A DNA stretch of 64,000 bases from Trichopria drosophilae (GCA_030407085.1 CM059585.1:96938501-97002500); one strand, 5' to 3'. Shown: positions 1 to 11,560, numbered from the stretch's first letter. The notes: a model not told the origin generated them from the letters alone. Numbers and translations are program-made.

Positions 1-137
1 TAATACCACGAAAACGTCGAAACATTTCGAAATACAAATGTAAATAGCAGTTAATATTGTAATTCTTGTTGTGAATAAAGTTAAAATTAGTTTTATATGA
101 ATAAATACCAATTGATCATTTATGTATTTTTTTCATT

Positions 138-260
138 TCACTTATGTTTTAAAAATTTTCCAATGTCAATATTTGAACATTGGCATTCAAATGTTTCACG
201 CGATTTCTGTATATTGTATGCAAACATTCTCGAAATAAAAAACGAGTATTTTGTCAGGTT
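138..260 (-). CDS. Possible terminal exon of the minus-strand gene (weak)
   Basis: On the minus strand an acceptor-like run ending in ACACACAG is followed by 40 open codons and a TGA. The frame is phase 0, which is what the exon at 366-423 leaves open, so it could be the last exon of the same gene. The peptide is not low complexity but I recognise no domain. I see no AATAAA in the bases left of it. Forty open codons in one frame can occur by chance, so this is only a candidate; the true next exon may lie outside the window. Confidence 0.2.
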   Translation of the reverse strand, partial: NLTKYSFFISRMFAYNIQKSRETFECQCSNIDIGKFLKHK

Positions 261-365
261 CTGTGTGTAATACGTAGAAAACAAACTTTGCTCCGTTATG
301 ACTCGATATTAACAATTTATTTTAAAATAAAATTAATTACTAAATTTATTTGATAATTCACTTAC

Positions 366-423
366 ATTTTCAATTTTTTCGTCAAGCATCTTGAAGAAGT
401 CCAATTGACTGGAAGATATTTCT
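366..423 (-). CDS. Internal coding exon, unknown protein (minus-strand gene)
   Basis: The minus strand shows a strong acceptor (TTTTCTGTTTACAG), 58 bases of coding sequence and a consensus donor (GTAAGTG). After one base that completes the previous codon there are 19 codons ending in phase 0; they read EISSSQLDFF followed by KMLDEKIEN, a soluble, acidic, probably helical segment. The exon at 6396-6564 ends with two bases of a codon, exactly the phase needed, and the joined codon is AAA (Lys). I read the two as consecutive or near-consecutive exons separated by an intron of about 6 kb full of repeats. I do not recognise the family. Confidence 0.6.
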
Positions 424-1325
424 CTGTAAACAGAAAACATTAAACTGTTATTATGTATATAAAGGAGATTTTTATTGTTAGCTCGTGATATTATTATAAT
501 TTATTAAAACATTAAAATATACCAAATGTACACATTATGCAACGAACAAAGCATTGTGGTAATTTTTTATATTTATAACTTCTTGGAAAATCACTGGAAG
601 ATTATTTAATTTTGTTTTTTAATTTATATACAAATAAATTGAAAGAGTAAAAGTTTAATAAAGATAAAAGACAAAAATATTTTGCTAGAGACTGCAAAAT
701 ATCGAGATGTGAATTTTTCTTGTTGAATTAAACCTCGAAAAAAAATCCACCAAATTATGCCAAATGAATAATTTTAAATTAATGAAAAGCACCGAATGCA
801 AAGCTCCAGATTACCATTTAAATGATCTATTTAAAGTGCATAGAATCATCAATTCTTCGTCATATTCGAAGTGCATAATTAATAAAAATCAAAGCACCAA
901 TGAGATCATGCCAAACTATTTGAACTTTTCAATCTGAAAAAAGATTGAGTTCATAAATTCAGTTTTTTACATTTTAATAAATATTATCAACATTTTTATT
1001 TTAATTACTGTTAGCAGTTAAATTCTTAGTTTTCTTAACTTTGATTTAATCTTCTTCGGTTAATATGAGAATATTTCCGTCTGTTATAATTCAGAGAATT
1101 TTATTAATTAAAAATGAAACGATTGCATTAAATTATGTCTAAGTTACTGGTTATTTACGTTCATACTATATGATGAACAAAAATGGAATATGCATAATGT
1201 CTTTTTAACTATCGATTTATATTAATGCCAATGTCGTGCTTATAAACATGAATATTTTACCATTTTTTTGAGAATTTTTAAAAATGATTTTAAAATAATT
1301 TTTAAAAATTTGTAACGCTACATAA
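424..1325. other. AT-rich intronic or intergenic DNA, nothing recognised
   Basis: Very AT-rich sequence with homopolymer runs and no convincing frame, RNA or repeat. If the minus-strand exons are real this is part of their intron. Confidence 0.5.
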
Positions 1326-1330
1326 TGTTA

Positions 1331-1560
1331 AAAACAGTGTAAAAAGGGCGATTCCGCTCGTAAAAATGTAATATGAAAAAATGTGAGAGATTTGATGTAC
1401 CGAAAACTATGGAGTTTCAGTTTTATTTGATACCACAGGTCTACATGGTGTTTTCTTTTTAGATATCGGGGTGGTTTCCAATGTAACTTTGTACTGAACT
1501 CGATCCTGAGTTGCAAAATTGCGTATCGCGACAGATTGTTAAGAAAAGTGAAAGGTAAAA
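1331..1560 (-). repeat. Dispersed repeat family R, copy 1 (inverted)
   Basis: Read on the minus strand it carries the segment GGAAACCACCCCGATATCTAA, followed by AAAGAAA and a GTAGACCTG-like motif, which matches diverged plus-strand copies near 2360-2440 and 35660-35740. The block AAAAGGGCGATTCCGC at 1346-1361 (plus strand) also recurs at 36346-36361. Short open frames within the copies are not conserved as protein. It looks like an old interspersed repeat of unknown class. Confidence 0.5.
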
Positions 1561-1689
1561 ACTAAAAAAAGTTTCTTTTTGTGTTTTTGATCCTAACTTT
1601 TTTTAGACACTTGATGTGCTTGAGACTTGAGCCTATACGTAAATTAAAGCTTTAATCTTACCGTACAGTAATGATATATGCAATTTACA

Positions 1690-2110
1690 AATAAAAACGG
1701 AGGTCCATAAAATGGCGGATCCAAGATGGCGAAGCTACGATTAACTAATATTCCACCTGATATACTAGAAACTTTAGTTTATACTTAAATAAATGCTTAA
1801 AAGACGTTTTCAATATCCTTGGACTTCAGCTAATTTTGCCTGAGCTGGTTGGACGTGACCTAGTCTTACCTTCGTTGTATCATATTAAGCCATATTGGAT
1901 CCTCCATTTTCAGTTTTAAAAAACCGACATCGGATTTCTAGTTAGCAACACCGAAAACCCCCGAGTGAAAAGATTTAGGCTAATTGAATTGATTTTTAGC
2001 AAAGTCGTCTACCATTATGAGACATACCAAAATTTTGAAAATCTGGCATCGGATTTGTAACTTGAGAATCCCTAGGTATAGAATATAATAAAAATATAAA
2101 ATATAATAAA
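1690..2110. repeat. Dispersed CCATATTGG-type repeat fragments
   Basis: Contains motifs such as GGCGGATCCAAGATGGCG and CCATATTGGATCCTCCATTTT and phrases like GAAAATCTGGCATCGGATT. The same phrases make up the tandem array at 47560-48470 and recur at 3120-3530 and 50100-50300, in both orientations. Non-coding. Confidence 0.6.
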
Positions 2111-2149
2111 AAGTAATAGTAAAAAAGTCGGATGTTAGAGGGTTAACTC

Positions 2150-2460
2150 CATATTAACACAAAAAACTAATTTTTTTATTCCTACGTATGTTGGTCTTAT
2201 AGCTTAGAATTTAAGCTTCAATTTAAGACTATGTAAAAATCTGTAGTATGTCAGTTTAAAGAAAAATAATATTGCAAAACCTCAAAAACTCGTTTATTAA
2301 AATATATTTACTACCACTTTTCTTAAAATCCTGACCTGATACTCAAAGCCGGGATCGTATGCAGCGTCCAAAAATACATAAAAAACCACTCCTCTGTCTA
2401 AAAAGAAAAAAAGTCTTATTTTGTAGACCTGTGTAATTGAAAGTTCCATCATTTAACCTA
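2150..2460 (+). repeat. Dispersed repeat family R, copy 2
   Basis: Shares with 35470-35790 the order TTAACACAAA, AAGACTATGTA, AAAAACTCG, GCGTC(C/T)AAAAATACAT and CTAAAAAGAAAAAAAGTCTT, then TTTTGTAGA. Divergence is considerable, so the copies are old. Confidence 0.55.
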
Positions 2461-2608
2461 TGAACATTTCCATTTTTTAATTTTCATAAGGTAATGAATT
2501 TAAATGTTTAACCTGCAATTAAAATAAAAAAAATGCTTTCTTATTGAACTCGAAAACCAAACTTTTTTATAAGCAAATAGCCCTTGGAAACATTTTCACA
2601 GTCCACAG

Positions 2609-2656
2609 AACGAGATCAGTGAAGGTGCACTTCGCATAGCGATGGTGGATCGATAT
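2609..2656 (+). CDS. Possible small plus-strand exon
   Basis: A T-rich stretch ends in TTTTCACAGTCCACAG, giving two alternative acceptors, and is followed by 16 codons (NEISEGALRIAMVDRY) and the consensus donor GTAAGTAAC. From the second acceptor the exon is 48 bases and phase 0 at both ends; from the first it starts at 2602. It is clearly GC-richer than its surroundings. It lies on the opposite strand inside the intron inferred for the minus-strand gene, so it would be a nested gene, an antisense exon, or chance. I do not recognise the peptide. Confidence 0.3.
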
Positions 2657-3119
2657 GTAAGTAACTGCAACGGTATATAATCAACTCGTCGAAATAATAA
2701 TTTGCATTCATATTAAATGAAATTTTGTTAAACTGCTTCAAACAATTAAAAATATCGTTTGTTGAAGCTTCTTCACAGATATAATTCTAGCTAATAATTC
2801 TTTGAGTTAGTTCACGACTATAACATAATATCTTCATAACTAAGCTCGTTTATACGTATTTTTTTATACGGAAAGAGAATTTTGAGTATTTCAGCGTAAG
2901 TGACTAAAATTCCTATAACCCTTAATGGTGGCAGTACTGACCAGATTTTTATTTTTACATTTTCAAGAAATCATCTTTGTGCATTTTTTGTTATTTAAGG
3001 TACAAAGTCTATGATTAACCAACGAAATTACTTATAATTTAAAATATTACCATTTACACATTGTTACAAAGAAGGGAAATGAAAAATAGCATATATTTTA
3101 AAAAAATACATTATTAGTT

Positions 3120-3560
3120 GTAATTTTCTAATTTATTCAATGATTCTCTCGGTTTCATCGTTTTCAGGTCGCTGATTACGAATCTGAAATCGGTTTTAAA
3201 AAATTCAAAATAGCTGGTCCAATGTGGTGGACGAAATTGAATAAAATTACTCGACTTTGCTTCAATCGTGTCTCTCGTGACTCTTTTCGGAGTATCTGAT
3301 TACGAATTTGAAATTCGTTATAAGAAATTCAAAATATTGGATTAGTCGCGGTGAATTTCTGAAAACGGTTTTCCGATTCATAATCAAAAAGCCCGAAAAA
3401 GACAAATAAGATGGTTGAAGCCAAACTGAATAATTTTGGTCAAATTCGTCAGCCATATTGGATCCTCCATTTTGAGTTTATTAAAATGGCCTTTGGATTA
3501 TTAATCAGCGATCCTAATAACCCATGACTTACAAATTTCAAATAAATCGAACACAATGAC
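3120..3560. repeat. CCATATTGG-type dispersed repeat, two partial units
   Basis: Two related phrases, CGCTGATTACGAATCTGAA and GTATCTGATTACGAATTTGA, are followed by the same AAATTCAAAATA segment, and the stretch ends with a CCATATTGGATCCTCCATTTT-like motif. These are the building blocks of the array at 47560-48470. The minus-strand open frame here is a by-product of the repeat. Confidence 0.6.
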
Positions 3561-5888
3561 AAATGTATGGATGTAAATGGTTAAAAGGACATCATCAACG
3601 ATTTCATGTACCTAGCTAGTTTTTCTAGTACTTCCAAATTTAAATTACACTAATTTCAATTGAAACGTTTAAAGGAATTGGGACTTTTCTCGGGAAATTC
3701 CTTTTTTCCTTAAAATGTATATTTTTAATTTGCATATCAGAATATATAAGCAATAAAAATCGATATCACTCGCACTGCAGAATAATTAAAACAAAAAGTC
3801 ATTTGTTATATATAATAAAACCAAAATTGTTTATACACTACGAGCATATATTTAATAATATTCAAAATACGTTCTTATAGAAACGTCGACAAGCCAGATG
3901 CTTTGTTTAAATTCTAATTCTGAGTAACAAAAATAAACTACGAATGTCAACAGACCGTGTAGGTTATTTACTGAACAACGTATTTCATTTTAGTATGGAT
4001 TTATGGTAGATGTCTAGTACTCGTAATAAAAAGAAAAACGAGGAATTATTTGTGTCGCAACTATAAAAAGTGAGAAATTTTGGAATTCCGTACGCGAAAT
4101 TCACGTGTAATTGAGAAAACGAAAAAATATGGCATTATTTATGTTGATTATTTGTAATGTAAAAACTGTATAGATGATAAAATAATCTGTAAAGAAGCCC
4201 AACAAACGAAAAAGTATGCGGAAAATCTGTGCACGATTTAATACGAAATAAGTCAGTTTCTTTCCCACTCTTTCAGTTACTAATGCGAGTACGATATTAT
4301 ACGCGATGCATAAACGCACCTAACCTCAAAGAAACGATTATCAGAAAACAGAACATTTCTTCGAAAATTATGAAATACGAAAAACGATATAATCAATTCT
4401 TCGATTAAATTAACAGAATTTAAAGCTATTAAGCCCCAACAAATCAATTTTTGTAATGCTTTAAATACGGTATCGTATAAGATCGAATGAATTCAATTCT
4501 GATATTAAAGATCGTATAAAATAGTATAAATTCGAATAAGAATCTCGAATAATCAATACGCCATTAGAAAGAAACAGAGTGTAAAATATTTATTCCGTAT
4601 ACTTTTTCGTTTATTGGGTATATAATAAAGTTCGATATAATATTCCACAAGTCTATTTGTTCTTATCTGAATTTTCTGTCAAGTAACCCTGGTTTTCAGT
4701 AAAAAGGGCGCGCAAAATTTTGTATTTGGGTCCTATTTTTGATTGGATTGAAACGGTAATGTCTATGATACTAAAGGTATCCAAAACATCTTGGTTCAAT
4801 TCGTTTCTACTGCTCTGGTCGTTTTATTGACGAAATAAACATTTAAACCTGAATATTTCGTTTCGTTGTTTTTCCTCTTTCAAAGCTCAAATGAAAAACA
4901 CTTAATAAAGTGCTTTTCAAAAATACGACTGACTTATTCTAAAAGTACCTTAATTCGAAAATGAATTTATTATCTGCTTTTAAAATTACGATTGTGTTTG
5001 AAAGCATGACGAGAAATTTGAAATTTTATTTTTTAATCCGCATGGCTTATTATTTATATTTAATCTGAGTGAAAATCTGAATGTAGAAAAAGTCTCCCAT
5101 TTAATTTAGAACTGCTAATGAAGAAGATTTTAAATTCAATCTAAACTAATGAACAAATTTTATTGTAATGAATGCATTTTAATCTAAACAAGTCAAAATA
5201 AGATACGTTGTTTTATATTATATTATTACACTTCGTATTTTTGATAGGAATTTTGTTATGCAGAACAAATTTGGACTACGTAATGCTAAAATTGGTAAAC
5301 TACACACAAGTGTTTGTGTTCCAATCTCAACAAGAACCAATTTCCGTAATACTTCAGTAATTGGCACTCACGAACTTTCGCTGTCATCGATCATTTACAA
5401 TATTCAACATACGTGGCGTATAATTTCACAAACAATGTCAAATATCTCTTTATCACTTTATCACTTGTGTAGTAACTATTAATGGCTATGAAAAATATAT
5501 AGTTACCGAGTAGGTCATCTGTTTTGAGAGGTACCTCCTATTTGGATGTGCAATGGCATGGAGAAAACCATTTTTATGGAGAAAAAAGATACCGTAATTG
5601 ATAAAACATCGATTCTGGTATCAATATCAAAAAAATTTGGTGATATTAATATTTCTTTAATATTCCAAAAGAATAATTATAATAAATTAAGACCCATGAT
5701 TTACAATGGAAAAGCTATTTTTATTTGTATTAAAGAATCGAGTTTAAACTAAGTTTATTACAATTAATAATTAAATCTTTTATTAAGTGACTTTAGTGAG
5801 ATTAGACTTATTTAGTTAGATTAATTCTTGTTTATAGTAATAATTAATATTGGGCTAAATTTTAATATCATTAAAAATTGTTTGTTAA
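3561..5888. other. AT-rich spacer, nothing recognised
   Basis: Mostly unique-looking AT-rich sequence. Open frames at 4101-4319, 5258-5482 and 5546-5752 are short, lack splice or codon-use support, and are best regarded as chance. Confidence 0.5.
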
Positions 5889-5889
5889 A

Positions 5890-6215
5890 ATAGGTTCTGT
5901 AGCGTTCGCTCTTTAGCAGTAAAATGTTACGCCTACGGTCGGTAAAATTCAATTTTACGGCCTAGGACCGAAAAGTACTTAGATTTCATATAAATACTTT
6001 TCTGACCCTCCGGGCGTAAAGCTCGATTTCTCGGCCTATGGCGAATCCTTCGGCCACGAATTAACGAGTCCTACGACAATCGGATCAAAATGTATTTTTA
6101 CATTATTGGTCTCGGGTGAAATATCGATCTCCGACGAGTGTGATTGTTACGAGTGTGCGAGTGTAATTGCGCCCTTGGCACGTAATGTACTATTTTATCA
6201 AGTGGTAAAAATGTA
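5890..6215. repeat. GC-richer fold-back sequence
   Basis: A stretch richer in CG than its flanks with several short hairpins, for example GTAAAATT / AATTTTAC around 5943-5959 and AAAAGTA / TACTTTT further on. The block GGGCGTAAAG is also found near 53540-53700 (there as the complement, ACTTTACGCCC), in a similarly hairpin-rich sequence. Probably a degraded non-autonomous element; ends not defined. Confidence 0.35.
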
Positions 6216-6395
6216 TGTCACCAAAAACAATTCTTTTGGTTGACTGTGGAGTTTTCCTTTATGTAAAAGTTATAGTTTTTTTAAAGAAAATATTGTGGGT
6301 TCTTTTCAATTTTTGAAATGTGATTGCTCAATTTTTATTTTGTATGAATGTTAATGTTATTTTTTAATAATGATAACATCATGAACATCACTTAC

Positions 6396-6564
6396 TTCTG
6401 TTGTAGCAAAGGTCCGCCACCAGGTAAACTCGGCACCTTCTTCGTTTGCGATTTGTCAAGGGAGCAATTTTGATCCTCGTTCCTATTGATTTCGGCTTCG
6501 TTATTATTTGTCTTATTGCCTTTGCTATTCCTATTTCCGTCCTTATGTTCAATCGACGCAGAAC
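6396..6564 (-). CDS. Internal coding exon, low-complexity Asn/Lys/Glu-rich linker
   Basis: Minus-strand exon of 169 bases with acceptor TTTTGAATTCCAG and consensus donor GTAAGTG. In the frame that connects to the 366-423 exon it has 55 open codons. It begins SASIEHKDGNRNSKGNKT, continues with an Asn/Glu-rich run, and ends KKVPSLPGGGPLLQQ. It starts in phase 1 and ends in phase 2. The composition suggests a disordered linker, so family recognition is unlikely from this exon alone. The shorter open frame readable from an upstream ATG in another frame is a shadow. Confidence 0.6.
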
Positions 6565-6679
6565 CTGGAATTCAAAATGAACATTTTCCAATTAGATATA
6601 TTGTAATTTATTTGACGCAAATTAAATATTAACTAACAAACAGATGTTTTTTTTTACATTTTTTAATTAACTGACGTAA

Positions 6680-6806
6680 TCGTCTTACCAACCAACAGCA
6701 AGCTGCTGCTTGAAAACGAAATCAAAAAAATGTTCACCGGACGGGGATCGAACTCACGACCTACAACTTCGTAGTCCAGAACGTTACTATCTGAGCTACG
6801 AAGCGG
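6680..6806 (-). mobile_element. tRNA-Arg-like SINE, 3'-truncated copy
   Basis: On the minus strand the head reads GCTTCGTAGCTCAGATAG, then an anticodon loop CTACGAA and the B-box-like GTTCGATCC, as in a tRNA. It is followed by the SINE body motif CAAGCAGCAGCT and then diverges near 6680. The body matches the plus-strand copies at 36038-36312 and 49307-49684. It lies just upstream of the coding exon at 6396-6564. Confidence 0.75.
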
Positions 6807-7365
6807 AATTTTTTTACAATTTTTTTTTCACATTTTTTAAAATCTTTGAGACATTATTATGATATATTCTAAGAGAAATTCAAATATTGTCGATACAATT
6901 CTGACTGGCAGCAACAGTAAAGAAAGAGTTAACATTATATTGACGACAAAAATATTGTTTCGTTCCTCAGGATATTGAGAATATCCAGACATTTTTTATG
7001 TGATTTTAAGACAACTTTGGCCATTATATTAATGTTCTAGAAATGTCCAAAAATCGATGATCATACCCAAAAGTCTCCGATATGAATTTCGTCTAACGGT
7101 TTTTCTTAGTGACTTAGTTAAATACTAGTCGAGTATTTTAAGATGAAAATAAATTATATTCAATGTAGAAAAACAAAAGTTGTATTAATTTTGTTACATT
7201 TTTAAATGAATTATTTAATAAAAGGAAACTTCCACGTATTTTTTTTAATGCAATAGATGAATGTTATTTCAGTTAAAAAACTCTATGATTGTGTAAGTCA
7301 TTTATAAACGTATTTTCTTCTTTTGACCAGTTTTAACTACCTTAATATATCACAATACAATTTTG

Positions 7366-7545
7366 ATTGAAAAAAAATATTTCATAAAGTAAAAAGAATC
7401 AAATTCGACAAAAGTAAAACAAATTAAACCCAACAATTCGTCAAGGTTTTTATTTATTGAAAAAAAATATTTCATAAAGTAGAAAGAATCTAATTCGACA
7501 AAACTAAAACAAATTAAACCCAACAACTCGTCAAGGTTTTTATTT
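7366..7545. repeat. Tandem duplication, two 90-bp units
   Basis: Units 7366-7455 and 7456-7545 start with ATTGAAAAAAAATATTTCAT and end with TCGTCAAGGTTTTTATTT; they differ at about five positions. A recent local duplication. Confidence 0.85.
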
Positions 7546-9900
7546 GCATATTTGCATTATTGAACATATTCATCTTATTCAAATACTGATTCAGTTTTCG
7601 CTCCAAATTCTCAAAAAAGACTTATTTTAAGTAATGGTATATCGATCCTCTATGATTTTTAGTTCAAGAAATTGGGAGAATCGTGATTCATATTTTATTT
7701 CTGCTGCAAGTTATGACGTATATTAAAGGTATGCAAAAATAGTAGACTGAAACGAAAGGTCAAAGTTGAAGGAACCGTTTTCACATCGGAAAATGATTAC
7801 GTGACTCTCATTGTACGTTCGTGACTCGTGAGGGTTTACTGTTTCAGTCCATTTTACGAGCCTCTTTAACGACCACATCACGAATCGAACTTTTAATTCC
7901 AACCTAGCAGGGGATCAAATAAGATCCTGTGATGAAGCACCTGTGACAATGATGTTGATAATGTATTTATTACTTTAACGGTTCGTTACTTTCTTACTAA
8001 TTTCAAATGCATAAAAATAAATTTTTAAAAACCATGAATATTCACGGTCAAGTTTTGTTATTAATGTAGTTAAAATAATATTGGAACAGAAATGATATTT
8101 TTCATTTTGTCCATTTTCGAGAAAATTAGTGTTAAATGTGTCAAAATGTGCATTTGGGCTACATTTCGATTTTTTTTTGTAGCAAAAAAAATTTACTTTT
8201 ATTAATCGCAGTATCATTTCGGAACGGATTTTTTGTTTTGTGTTGATGCTAACAGAATTTTTCCATCACGTCTCATTGTCCAGAAAAGTAAGGTTAAATG
8301 TGTAAAAGTGTGTGTTTTTGATCATATTTCGATTTATTTTATAGCAAAACATTTAACCTCTCTAATCTTTAAAGTCTACGAGTTTCTACTTAATCATTTT
8401 TCTGAAAAATTTGTTCTTGGGCGTTTATGGGTTCGCTGAGTCCGAAAATGTAGTCACGGAATAGACATCGTCATTTGCAAGATGGTGTATACAAAATGGC
8501 ATATCAAAATGGATTGTCTTTCTAGCGCATAACTTCAAATATCTCAAAATCTTGAAGTGAGGGGCAACTTCTGACTTCGGATTCGTATTTTCACACAAAA
8601 TTAGGTCGGAAATGACCTACAACTTCCCAACAACAAAAGCATATTGATCTGTGTTATAGGCCTTAGATATCTTTTCAATGAGTCCTCACTGATCAAAGTG
8701 ACTTAAACCTAACCGTGTAGCAAAATGGTAAAATTTTCCGAAAACTAGAAATGTCACATGGAATCTGAATCTAAAATATTGCTGGTCAGTTTCTTGACAC
8801 CAATTCTGCAAGATTAACAATGTTTCAATTTATTACACTTTTAAGAACAAGAAAACCCATTAAAAGATCAAAAACAAAGATATTTTGAACCCTGATTTGG
8901 ACATAACAGATTAGCAAATTTTTCAAAATTTGGATCAGAATTAGGTTCAAAAGATTTTAGAATCTGGGTAAGTAAGTTTCATGTTTTTAATTTACGTGTA
9001 TTTTTTACTGGGCACGTTTGGCAAACAAGTTTAATCTTATCAATTCGTTTATTAAGGCTGCTAGTTGTATTTTGAAGGCTTCGTCAGTAACTTGCCTGTG
9101 TGGATGCTAACTTTACCGTCGACAAACGCCTCCACACGTAGCCTAATGACACGATGACGATTGTACGTCAAGTTCTACTTAAAGCGTCAGTAGATTCGTG
9201 TCAGTCCAATTAGGGGGATATTTTGCGGATTTGTTTGTAATTGGTTTCGTTCATTATGCTAACTTCAAATACTTGATTTAAAGTCATAAAAGTTAAAAAA
9301 ACATCTAAAATTGAGAATATTCAAGTGACTAACTGGAACAATTTGACGTATGACATGGAAAATCATTTTTCGTATAGGTATTGTAATTGAATTCTTGATT
9401 GTGTATACTTTTTGTATGTTTTTTGCAAAGTCTTGTTTTGTGACTAAGCCGTACTTATCGTAACAGCTCGTACTGTCTTTAAAATAGTTACAACAACAAA
9501 AAATGTAATGGTACATGTTGTTTCTTTATGTGCATCTAAAATAGCCTAAATAATCCTAATTTAGTTAATAGTTTAATAGCCTAATCAAAATTTCATTTGT
9601 AATTACATTAGTACTCCTTTGATAGGATTTAACCTTCTTTTTAAAGGTACTTTCCGATATATTCTGTTGCAAAAAGTGTTTCATAAGTTTTGCTCAAGGA
9701 AAAAATAAAATGATGATCTACCATTGTTTGCATCCAAAGTGACCAAGTAAACATCAGCAGATATGTAGAAAATTTAAATTATCCATAATCAAAATGACTA
9801 CGCAATTATGGAAAACATCCAATCTCTTCATCCAGTTTTATTTAATTTATAATACGCCTGCAAAGACACTAAAGAAGTATCCCTTTATTTTAAATACTAG
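7546..9900. other. AT-rich spacer with old repeat debris
   Basis: Frames at 7975-8217 and 8233-8439 are not supported. Phrases around 8450-8540 (AAGATGGTG, AAAATGGC) and 8930-8970 resemble the dispersed repeats seen elsewhere. The stretch 9040-9240 is GC-richer and unique-looking, without a frame I can support. Confidence 0.4.
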
Positions 9901-9922
9901 TCACAAAGGAGGAAATACTTAC

Positions 9923-9949
9923 AAAATCTTAACCAACCGATATTTTCAA
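9923..9949 (-). CDS. Possible 27-base micro-exon of the minus-strand gene
   Basis: The minus strand has the acceptor TTCTAATTTACAG, 27 bases and the consensus donor GTAAGTATTT. In the only frame compatible with the next exon (two bases, eight codons reading ENIGWLRF, one base) it has no stop and ends in phase 1, as 6396-6564 requires. Perfect-looking signals around very short open pieces occur repeatedly by chance in this AT-rich window, so confidence is low. Confidence 0.25.
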
Positions 9950-10134
9950 CTGTAAATTAGAATTGGTTGTTTTTGGGAGAACCGTTTACGTTTTTCAGTA
10001 CAGAAAGAATGATTTCAATAAATTTCATATTTTCTATTGTAAGATCGGATTAACTATTTCAAATCTCCTACCAGACCATCCATTAACAGAACAAAAATAA
10101 TCCAAAGATGATTTGACGATACCAACTGCGGAGT

Positions 10135-10211
10135 GGGTACATATAGTAGAAGTTCTTTACAGCATTCGACCGGCAATCAAAAGGTCCCGGGTTCCACTCC
10201 CGGTGTACCCA
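10135..10211 (+). tRNA. tRNA-like gene or pseudogene with Pol III terminator
   Basis: A perfect 7-bp acceptor stem (GGGTACA / TGTACCC) with discriminator A, a 5-bp T stem (CCGGG / CCCGG) and a B-box-like GGTTCCACTCC are followed immediately by seven T residues. The anticodon arm is TTCGA-CCGGCAA-TCAAA with one mismatch. Position 33 would be C instead of U, and the D arm is enlarged and lacks a good A box. The body resembles tRNA-Cys-type sequence but the loop would read GGC. This fits a tRNA pseudogene or SINE head better than a working tRNA. A related locus lies at 52465-52535. Confidence 0.5.
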
Positions 10212-10214
10212 TTT

Positions 10215-10925
10215 TTTTAATTACAAAAAATAACTTTATCAATAATATTTCAATTCGTTTTTCCAGCATCTTAGCAACATTTCTGAATTGTGCAGAAGTT
10301 TTTGACTTAAAAAAAAAACGACAGGAAAAATTGAAACATGAGTATTTCATAAATTTCATTTAATTTAATCATTGAAAAGATTCTCAATCATATTTATACA
10401 TAAAAAGATGACAAAATTATTGCAAAATTTCTTCCAGTCCACTTTTCTGATCTTATTATTATTATTCGAAAGATTTATTCAGTTTAAAATGAACATTTTT
10501 TTGTGGTCCTTTGAATATCATTGTTTGATGGCAGACATGAAACGGCACTCCCCCTCTTTATGTAATGTCATTGTCTATTGATAGAACGATGCTTTATTAT
10601 GTATTAATACTGAACAATGTGTAGGATATACGATTTCCCTTTCTATACAAGAGAAATTGATTCAAAATCTACTTTTCCTCTTTAGCATCGAAAGGTATCT
10701 GATAATCCAATATGAATTTAATAATTATTATAAATACAATAATTCAATCAACAAAGTACAGTAAGTCAATTTTTGGGATCTGGGAAATTTTTAGATTATA
10801 TTTTGTATAATATGCAAATATTCATTATGCAATTATGTTTAAATTTCTTGACCGTAATGAAAATAATTAATGTAGAGAAAGTTTTGAATATACGGTTGGT
10901 TGACAAAAAATGAACTGCTTTAACC
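10215..10925. other. AT-rich spacer, nothing recognised
   Basis: Short unsupported frames only (for example 10372-10581). Confidence 0.45.
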
Positions 10926-10929
10926 CATT

Positions 10930-11560
10930 AATACCCAATGTGACAAAAATTTTATATTCTGTTTGTTTATTTTTAAAAATTTTCAATCAATTATTGCCCT
11001 TTTATAGGATTTCACGTATAATGGTTAGAAATGCAATTATGAATCCGAATAAAAAAAATGGCGTCAATCATTTTTAATTTATATTGAAGGAAAACGATTT
11101 TTCTTATTCAAATAGTTCTACAGGTCTCATTATAGTACCGATTTCAATAATTTTTTGTTTGAAAATAAAGCTTATTAAATTTCGAACAAGATTTTCGCCT
11201 TAGATTATAAAAATATTTGTTTAAAAAATAGCAATGTTCGGCTACAACCACTAATGATTGCAATAAATAATCTCAAATATTTTCAAACAATTTTAATGTC
11301 AGGTTGAATAGCAAATATGTACCTTTGGTGGGGTGGGGGGGGGGGGGGGGTAAAAGATTTTTTTTCTTTTTTTCCAAAAATTCTCCGTCAATTTTCAATT
11401 AATGTCTTTCATATTTTCAGGAAACAGTCTATAGTATAATTAGAATTGCTTTTATAGAGCCCGAATTTTATTCAGTCATCTTTAATTTACGTTTTCTAGT
11501 GAAATGTGCAACTTTATGGTCTTCATAGTACAATTCAGGATTCCTAATGAACTGTGACTA
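10930..11560 (+). repeat. Two diverged copies of a dispersed repeat plus poly(G) tract
   Basis: Segments near 10970-11100 and 11380-11500 share the order TTTTCAAT, ATTAGAAATGC or ATTAGAATTGC, GA(G/A)(C/T)CCGAAT and TCA(A)TC(A/T)TTTTTAATTTA. The same order recurs at 51540-51720 and 58490-58620. Between them lies a run of about 20 G residues (about 11330-11350), a likely length-variable site. Confidence 0.45.

Noticed and set aside
7440..7545. Possible CRISPR-like repeat
   Set aside because: Only two directly adjacent units without spacers; a tandem duplication in a eukaryotic genome.
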